Source of the DNA: Candidatus Omnitrophota bacterium
Lineage (GTDB): Bacteria > Omnitrophota > 4484-213
Direction of reading: 5' to 3'
Length of the DNA stretch: 16,166 nt
Assembly (NCBI GenBank): GCA_030639955.1
Contig: DAOWKH010000047.1
Location: forward strand, 1-16,166
Part shown: positions 12,879 through 16,166 of the stretch, piece after piece
How the letters are laid out: each line of letters starts with the position of its first letter
How positions within the stretch are numbered: the stretch's first letter is position 1
Made by a program: the position numbers and the translations under genes
Notes under the pieces: generated by a model
Databases searched by the model: none
Seen by the model: the letters and a program-made list of their open reading frames with translations, nothing else
Told to the model about the DNA's origin: nothing

Positions 12879-14594
12879 ATGAACCTTCAAACCTTACGCC
12901 ATAGCACAGCCCATATTCTTGCCCAAGCTGTTCAAGAACTCTATCCTGATGTCAAATTGGGGATTGGCCCGGCTATTGAGCAGGGATTTTATTATGACTT
13001 TGACTATCCGAAAGGGTTTACGCTCGAGGACTTGGAAAGGATAGAAGAGAAAATGAGAGAGATAATTAAAGCTAATATTTCTTTCTCAAAACAAGAGATT
13101 TCCAAATCTGCGGCGATAAAACTTTTTAAGAAATTAGGCGAGAATTATAAATTAGAGTTGATTGAAAAGATAGAAAGCGATAAGGTCTCTATATATAAAC
13201 AGGGGAACTTTGTTGACCTGTGCAAGGGTCCGCATCTGAAATCTAGCAGTGAGGTAAAAGCATTTAAATTGCTCAGCACTGCCGGGGCTTATTGGCGAGG
13301 TAAATCTGAGAACAAGATGCTCCAGAGAATCTACGGCACTGTCTTTGAAAACAAAGAGGATTTAGAAAGATATCTGAAGAATTTAGAAGAGGCGAAGAAA
13401 AGAGACCATCGTAGATTGGGAAAGGAGTTAGACCTGTTTAGCTTTCATCCCGAGGCACCGGCTGCTCCGTTCTATCATCCTAAAGGGCTAATTCTTTATC
13501 AAAATTTGATTGATTTTTGGCGTAAGGAGCATCAAAAAGAGGGCTATTTAGAAATCAAAACTCCTTTAATCTTGGAAGAAAACTTATGGAAACAAAGTGG
13601 TCACTATGAGCATTACAAAGAACATATCTATTTTACCGAGCTTGCCGGAAGGAGATATGCAGTGCGACCGATGAACTGCCCGGGTTGTCTGCTGCTTTAT
13701 AAAGAAAAACAACATTCTTACCGCGAATTTCCCTTAAAATTTGCCGAATTGGGTCTGGTGCATCGGCAAGAGCTTTCAGGGGTCACCCATGGCTTATTTA
13801 GGGCAAAGGCGTTCACTATTGATGATGCCCATATCTTTTGCCTTCCTTCCCAACTTACAGATGAAATAATCAAAGTGAGTAACTTGATTTTAAGAATTTA
13901 TAGGAGTTTGGGATTCACAGAATATAACATTGAACTTTCTACCCAGCCAGAAACCTCAATCGGCACTGACCAAATGTGGGAGAGAGCCACTAATTCTCTT
14001 CGTGAGGCATTGGAAAAAAGCAAAATAGAGTATAAGGTAAAAGAGGGGGAGGGGGCGTTTTATGGACCCAAGATTGATTTCCATATCAAGGACTGCTTGC
14101 AAAGAACGTGGCAATGTGGTACAATTCAGGTTGATTTCTCAATGCCCGAGAGATTCAATTTAGAGTATATTGATAAAGATAGCAAGAAATATCCGATAGT
14201 GATGATTCACCGGGCTGTCTTTGGCTCGATAGAGAGATTCTTGGGAATCCTGATCGAACACTATGGCGGTGCCTTTCCCTTCTGGCTCGCTCCTGTTCAG
14301 ATAAGAATTATTACTATCGCCCAGCGGCATATTTCTTATGCTCAAGAAGTAAAAGAGAAATTGCAGAACGCCTCTTTAAGAGTGGATATTGATTTTCGTG
14401 ATGAGAAAATAGGTTATAAAATCCGCGCGGGAGAACTCCAGAAAATCCCCTATCTTCTGATTATCGGAGATAAAGAAGAAAAAGAGAAAAATATCGCTGT
14501 TCGGGAAAGAGGGAAGGGAGATGTAGGAAAAAAGGAGGTGGAGATATTTCTAAAAGATTTAAGAAATTTAAGAGAGAAAAAAGGGCAAGAATAA
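12879..14594 (+). CDS. thrS: Threonyl-tRNA synthetase without the TGS domain
   Basis: 571 residues; the E. coli enzyme has 642. It starts directly in the editing domain: H-x-x-x-H at His8/His12 and C-x-x-x-H at Cys115/His119 (DLCKGPH) are the serine-clearing site, so editing is kept while the N-terminal TGS domain of about 60 residues is absent. The catalytic core has zinc ligands Cys267 (RPMNCPGC), His318 (DDAHIFC) and His444 (IHRAVFGSIERF), plus motif 2 around VHRQELSGVTHGLFR. The usual M-N-C-P-G-H reads M-N-C-P-G-C here; the liganding Cys267 itself is intact. The anticodon-binding domain ends with the region around IAVRERGKG. No Shine-Dalgarno sequence is seen before the ATG. Its last 49 bases overlap the proposed start of infC and contain that gene's ribosome-binding site. 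Confidence 0.95.
   Translation: MNLQTLRHSTAHILAQAVQELYPDVKLGIGPAIEQGFYYDFDYPKGFTLEDLERIEEKMREIIKANISFSKQEISKSAAIKLFKKLGENYKLELIEKIESDKVSIYKQGNFVDLCKGPHLKSSSEVKAFKLLSTAGAYWRGKSENKMLQRIYGTVFENKEDLERYLKNLEEAKKRDHRRLGKELDLFSFHPEAPAAPFYHPKGLILYQNLIDFWRKEHQKEGYLEIKTPLILEENLWKQSGHYEHYKEHIYFTELAGRRYAVRPMNCPGCLLLYKEKQHSYREFPLKFAELGLVHRQELSGVTHGLFRAKAFTIDDAHIFCLPSQLTDEIIKVSNLILRIYRSLGFTEYNIELSTQPETSIGTDQMWERATNSLREALEKSKIEYKVKEGEGAFYGPKIDFHIKDCLQRTWQCGTIQVDFSMPERFNLEYIDKDSKKYPIVMIHRAVFGSIERFLGILIEHYGGAFPFWLAPVQIRIITIAQRHISYAQEVKEKLQNASLRVDIDFRDEKIGYKIRAGELQKIPYLLIIGDKEEKEKNIAVRERGKGDVGKKEVEIFLKDLRNLREKKGQE
14532..14540 (+). promoter_or_regulatory. Ribosome-binding site deciding the infC start
   Basis: AAGGAGGTG inside the thrS coding sequence is complementary to the 16S rRNA tail. 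Seven bases after its GGAGG core comes ATT at 14546. No ATG, GTG or TTG in the infC frame lies near it; the first is TTG at 14633, far too distant. Confidence 0.85.
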
Positions 14595-15082
14595 ATACGC
14601 AAATCCGAGCAAGAGAAATTCGGCTAATTGGCTTGAAAGGAGAGCAAGAAGGAATCGTATCTTTAGAAAAGGGGTTAAAATTGGCACAACAAGAGGGGTT
14701 AGATTTGGTAGAGGTTGCTCCTAATGCTAATCCGCCGGTATGCCGAATCATCAATTTTAGTAAATTTAGATACGAACAGAATAAACGAAAGAAAGAAACC
14801 GAGAAAAAGCATAAAAAAGGAGACCTAAAAGAAATTAGAATACGCCCTCACATTGGCGAACACGACTATAATGTAAAACTTCAACAGGCAAGTAAGTTTT
14901 TGCAAGAAAAACACAAAGTGAAAATAAAGTTATTTTTTAAGGGAAGAGAAATAAGATATTTCGCTGATGGACAAAAGCTCATAGAAAGATTTGCCCAAGC
15001 CCTTGAAGAGAAAGGGAAGATAGAGATGTCTCCCTTTAGAGAAAGAAGGAATATAATTGTAGTAATAGCGCCTATACCATGA
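14546..15082 (+). CDS. infC: Translation initiation factor IF-3, AUU start
   Basis: 178 residues from ATT at 14546; E. coli IF-3 has 180. IF-3 binds the 30S subunit and checks start codons. The conserved N-terminal block RINTQIRAREIRLIG begins at residue 15 from this start, the same offset as in E. coli, preceded by a basic tail (SKRFKKFKREKRA). Starting at the TTG at 14633 would delete that block. The body has EGLDLVEVAPNANPPVCRI, the N-domain end F-S-K-F-R-Y-E-Q, then KEIRIRPHIGEHDYNVKL and the C-domain. AUU starts in infC allow autoregulation in E. coli because IF-3 rejects non-standard start codons, and the same is expected here. The gene overlaps thrS by 49 bases and its stop overlaps rpmI (ATGA). 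Confidence 0.9.
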   Translation: MSKRFKKFKREKRARINTQIRAREIRLIGLKGEQEGIVSLEKGLKLAQQEGLDLVEVAPNANPPVCRIINFSKFRYEQNKRKKETEKKHKKGDLKEIRIRPHIGEHDYNVKLQQASKFLQEKHKVKIKLFFKGREIRYFADGQKLIERFAQALEEKGKIEMSPFRERRNIIVVIAPIP

Positions 15083-15273
15083 AAACCAAAATTAAAACCA
15101 AAAAGAGTGTAAGCAAGCGTTTTAGAATAACAAAGAGGGGCAAAATAAAAAGAAATAAGGCCTACGGTAGCCATCTTTTAAGCAAAAAAAGCAGTAAGAG
15201 AATGCGCAGATTAAAAACAGCGGATTCGGTGAATAAAGCGGATATTAAGAAGATTAAGAGATTGTTAGGCTAA
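15079..15273 (+). CDS. rpmI: Ribosomal protein bL35
   Basis: 64 residues, very basic, with the family pattern MKTKIKTKKSVSKRFRIT, K-R-G-K-I-K-R-N-K-A-Y-G-S-H-L-L, and KRMRRLKTADSVNKADIKKI. Structural protein of the large subunit. Its ATG overlaps the infC stop, so it is translated with infC. In most bacteria rplT follows closely; here 179 structured bases intervene. Confidence 0.95.
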   Translation: MKTKIKTKKSVSKRFRITKRGKIKRNKAYGSHLLSKKSSKRMRRLKTADSVNKADIKKIKRLLG

Positions 15274-15282
15274 AGTGAAACT

Positions 15283-15452
15283 ACGATTTAGCAAGTTCCG
15301 AAGTTTCGGGACGAAGCTAAATCGTCTAGTTGAACTTTACCCCCCACCACTTTTTCAGAGAAATTAAACCAAAGTAGAAAAGTGGTGGGGGGTTCAATGC
15401 GTTCAATAACTTACGTTGTGCTTCGCACTTCCGTAAGTTATGAACTTATTAA
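15283..15452 (+). promoter_or_regulatory. Three-hairpin leader between rpmI and rplT
   Basis: Hairpin 1: ACGATTTAGC (15283-15292) with GCTAAATCGT (15316-15325), holding GTTCCGA/TCGGGAC. Hairpin 2: CCCCCCACCACTTTT (15340-15354) with AAAAGTGGTGGGGGG (15378-15392), extended by TTGAA (15330-15334) with TTCAA (15393-15397). Hairpin 3: GTTCA-A-TAACTTACG (15401-15415) with CGTAAGTTA-TGAAC (15432-15445), holding GTGC/GCAC. TTCAAT (15393-15398) can also pair, with one mismatch, with ATTAAA ending on the rplT ATG. No Shine-Dalgarno sequence precedes the ATG. It could be an L20 autoregulatory site or a repeat-derived leader. Confidence 0.6.
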
Positions 15453-15803
15453 ATGTCGCGAACAACTAATGCGCCGGCTTCTCGCAAAAGAAGAAAGAAA
15501 ATCTTAAAATTAGCTAAGGGCTTTCGCGGTGGGAGAAGCAAGCTTTACCGCACAGCTACGGAAACTGTAAATAGAGGTCTGGCTTATAATTACCGCGACC
15601 GCAAGGTAAAAAAGAGGAATTTTAGAAGTTTATGGATAATTAGAGTAAATAATGCGGCGAAACTTAACGGGATTTCTTATCGCAGTTTTATCCAAGGATT
15701 GAAAAAGGCAAATATTGAAATAGACAGGAAAATTCTGGCAGATTTAGCAGTAAATGACCCTCAGGCGTTTAAGAAAATAGTGGAAGTGGTAGGAAAATAT
15801 TAA
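15453..15803 (+). CDS. rplT: Ribosomal protein bL20
   Basis: 116 residues, the normal length. The basic N-terminal extension needed for 50S assembly is present (R-K-R-R-K-K-I-L-K-L-A-K-G-F-R-G-G-R), followed by the globular part with RDRKVKKRNFRSLWIIRVNNAA, NGISYRSFIQGL and LADLAVNDPQAF. L20 represses its own operon in E. coli and Bacillus by binding leader RNA. Here the structured region before rplT, rather than before infC or rpmI, is the obvious candidate site. The start codon has no Shine-Dalgarno sequence. Confidence 0.96.
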   Translation: MSRTTNAPASRKRRKKILKLAKGFRGGRSKLYRTATETVNRGLAYNYRDRKVKKRNFRSLWIIRVNNAAKLNGISYRSFIQGLKKANIEIDRKILADLAVNDPQAFKKIVEVVGKY

Positions 15804-15806
15804 ACT

Positions 15807-15825
15807 AAATGGACTTTGTCCATTT
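15807..15825. repeat. Short hairpin after rplT
   Basis: AAATGGAC-TTT-GTCCATTT is a perfect 8-bp stem with a 3-base loop, four bases after the rplT stop. No T run follows, so it is more likely an RNA 3' stabiliser or repeat remnant than an intrinsic terminator. Confidence 0.45.
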
Positions 15826-15896
15826 CTATCCTGCTCCATTCGCTTCGCTCATTTCGCAGGCTCTCGCTTATGGCGAGAAAGGAAAGGAGGTCTCTA

Positions 15897-16166
15897 ATGC
15901 GGCAATTTGCTGTAATCGGTCTGGGAAGATTTGGTTCAAGTGTGGCAAAAACCTTGACTGAGAAAGGACACCAGGTCATGGCTGTTGATATTGATAAAGA
16001 AAAAGTCCAAAATATTTCTTCATTGGTTACCCAAGCTGTACAGATAGACGCTACTGATGAGAAAGTACTGCGCACAATAGGGATTAAAGATATGGATATA
16101 GTTATTATAGCCATCGGTAAAAATTTAGAGGCAAGTATTTTGGTTACTTTAATTTTAAAAGAGATG
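15897..16166 (+). CDS. trkA: TrkA/KtrA-type potassium uptake regulator, N-terminal part
   Basis: 90 codons are visible and the frame runs off the right edge. The start is well fixed: ATG at 15897 after AAAGGAGG (15883-15890) with a 6-base gap. The protein opens with the NAD-binding Rossmann motif G-L-G-R-F-G-S-S-V-A of RCK domains, then acidic V-D-I-D at the end of strand two, D-A-T-D, and GIKDMDIVIIAIGKNLEASILVTL, typical of KtrA-like subunits. These bind nucleotide and gate a TrkH/KtrB-type potassium channel in the membrane; that partner would be expected nearby but is not in the window. Confidence 0.92.
   Translation, partial: MRQFAVIGLGRFGSSVAKTLTEKGHQVMAVDIDKEKVQNISSLVTQAVQIDATDEKVLRTIGIKDMDIVIIAIGKNLEASILVTLILKEM

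Noticed and set aside
14633..14635. TTG start for infC at 14633
   Set aside because: It would remove the conserved R-I-N-x-x-I-R-A-R-E-I-R-L-I-G block and lacks a well-placed ribosome-binding site; AUU at 14546 explains both.
15283..15392. Intrinsic terminator between rpmI and rplT
   Set aside because: Neither stem is followed by a T run, and the operon has to continue into rplT; a leader structure fits better.
15807..15825. Intrinsic terminator after rplT
   Set aside because: The stem is good, but no T run follows it; recorded only as a hairpin.

Overview
The window reads as one chromosomal segment of an uncultivated, AT-rich Gram-negative-type bacterium. The mix of housekeeping genes, envelope genes (lipoprotein with an OmpA-like domain, SPOR protein, YIP1-like membrane protein), a large orphan exported protein and many short palindromic repeats resembles Candidatus Omnitrophota (OP3) or a related lineage. 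That placement is my recollection of such genomes, not a computed result. All recognisable genes lie on the + strand.

Layout. 82-1272: proS, a short prolyl-tRNA synthetase with no editing insertion. 1285-1844 and 2014-2569: two tandem, diverged BrnT-like toxin / CopG-like antitoxin pairs, each with its own sigma70-type promoter placed so that transcription should begin on the toxin start codon. 2794-5977: tyrA-cmk fusion, plsC and ispH; this recalls the tyrA-aroA-cmk-plsC-ispH order of other bacteria with aroA missing. 5961-8961: a compact run of envelope genes (small TPR protein, OmpA-type lipoprotein, SPOR protein, HEAT/TPR exported protein, YIP1-like membrane protein). 8987-9063: tRNA-Val(GAC), then about 390 bp of non-coding DNA packed with hairpins and a diverged direct repeat. 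9458-12229: a 923-residue exported protein of unknown function as a single transcription unit with a clear promoter and intrinsic terminator. 12365-12819: a shortened DUF4258-like toxin and a YgiT-type zinc-finger antitoxin. 12879-15803: the translation operon thrS-infC-rpmI-rplT. 15897-end: the start of a TrkA/KtrA potassium-transport regulator.

Most notable observations. (1) Three genes without a Shine-Dalgarno sequence (tyrA-cmk, ispH, rplT) are each preceded by the same two-hairpin arrangement ending directly at the start codon. A shared TTCAAT/TCAAT word can pair either upstream or with the bases just before the ATG, and two copies show compensatory base changes. (2) infC almost certainly starts at AUU inside thrS, as in E. 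coli. (3) A 15-16 base word, GTCGTAGACCTACCGG or its complement, sits inside at least four coding regions in linkers or tails. (4) TyrA and cytidylate kinase are fused. Functional claims for the repeats and leader elements are inference and need comparative data.
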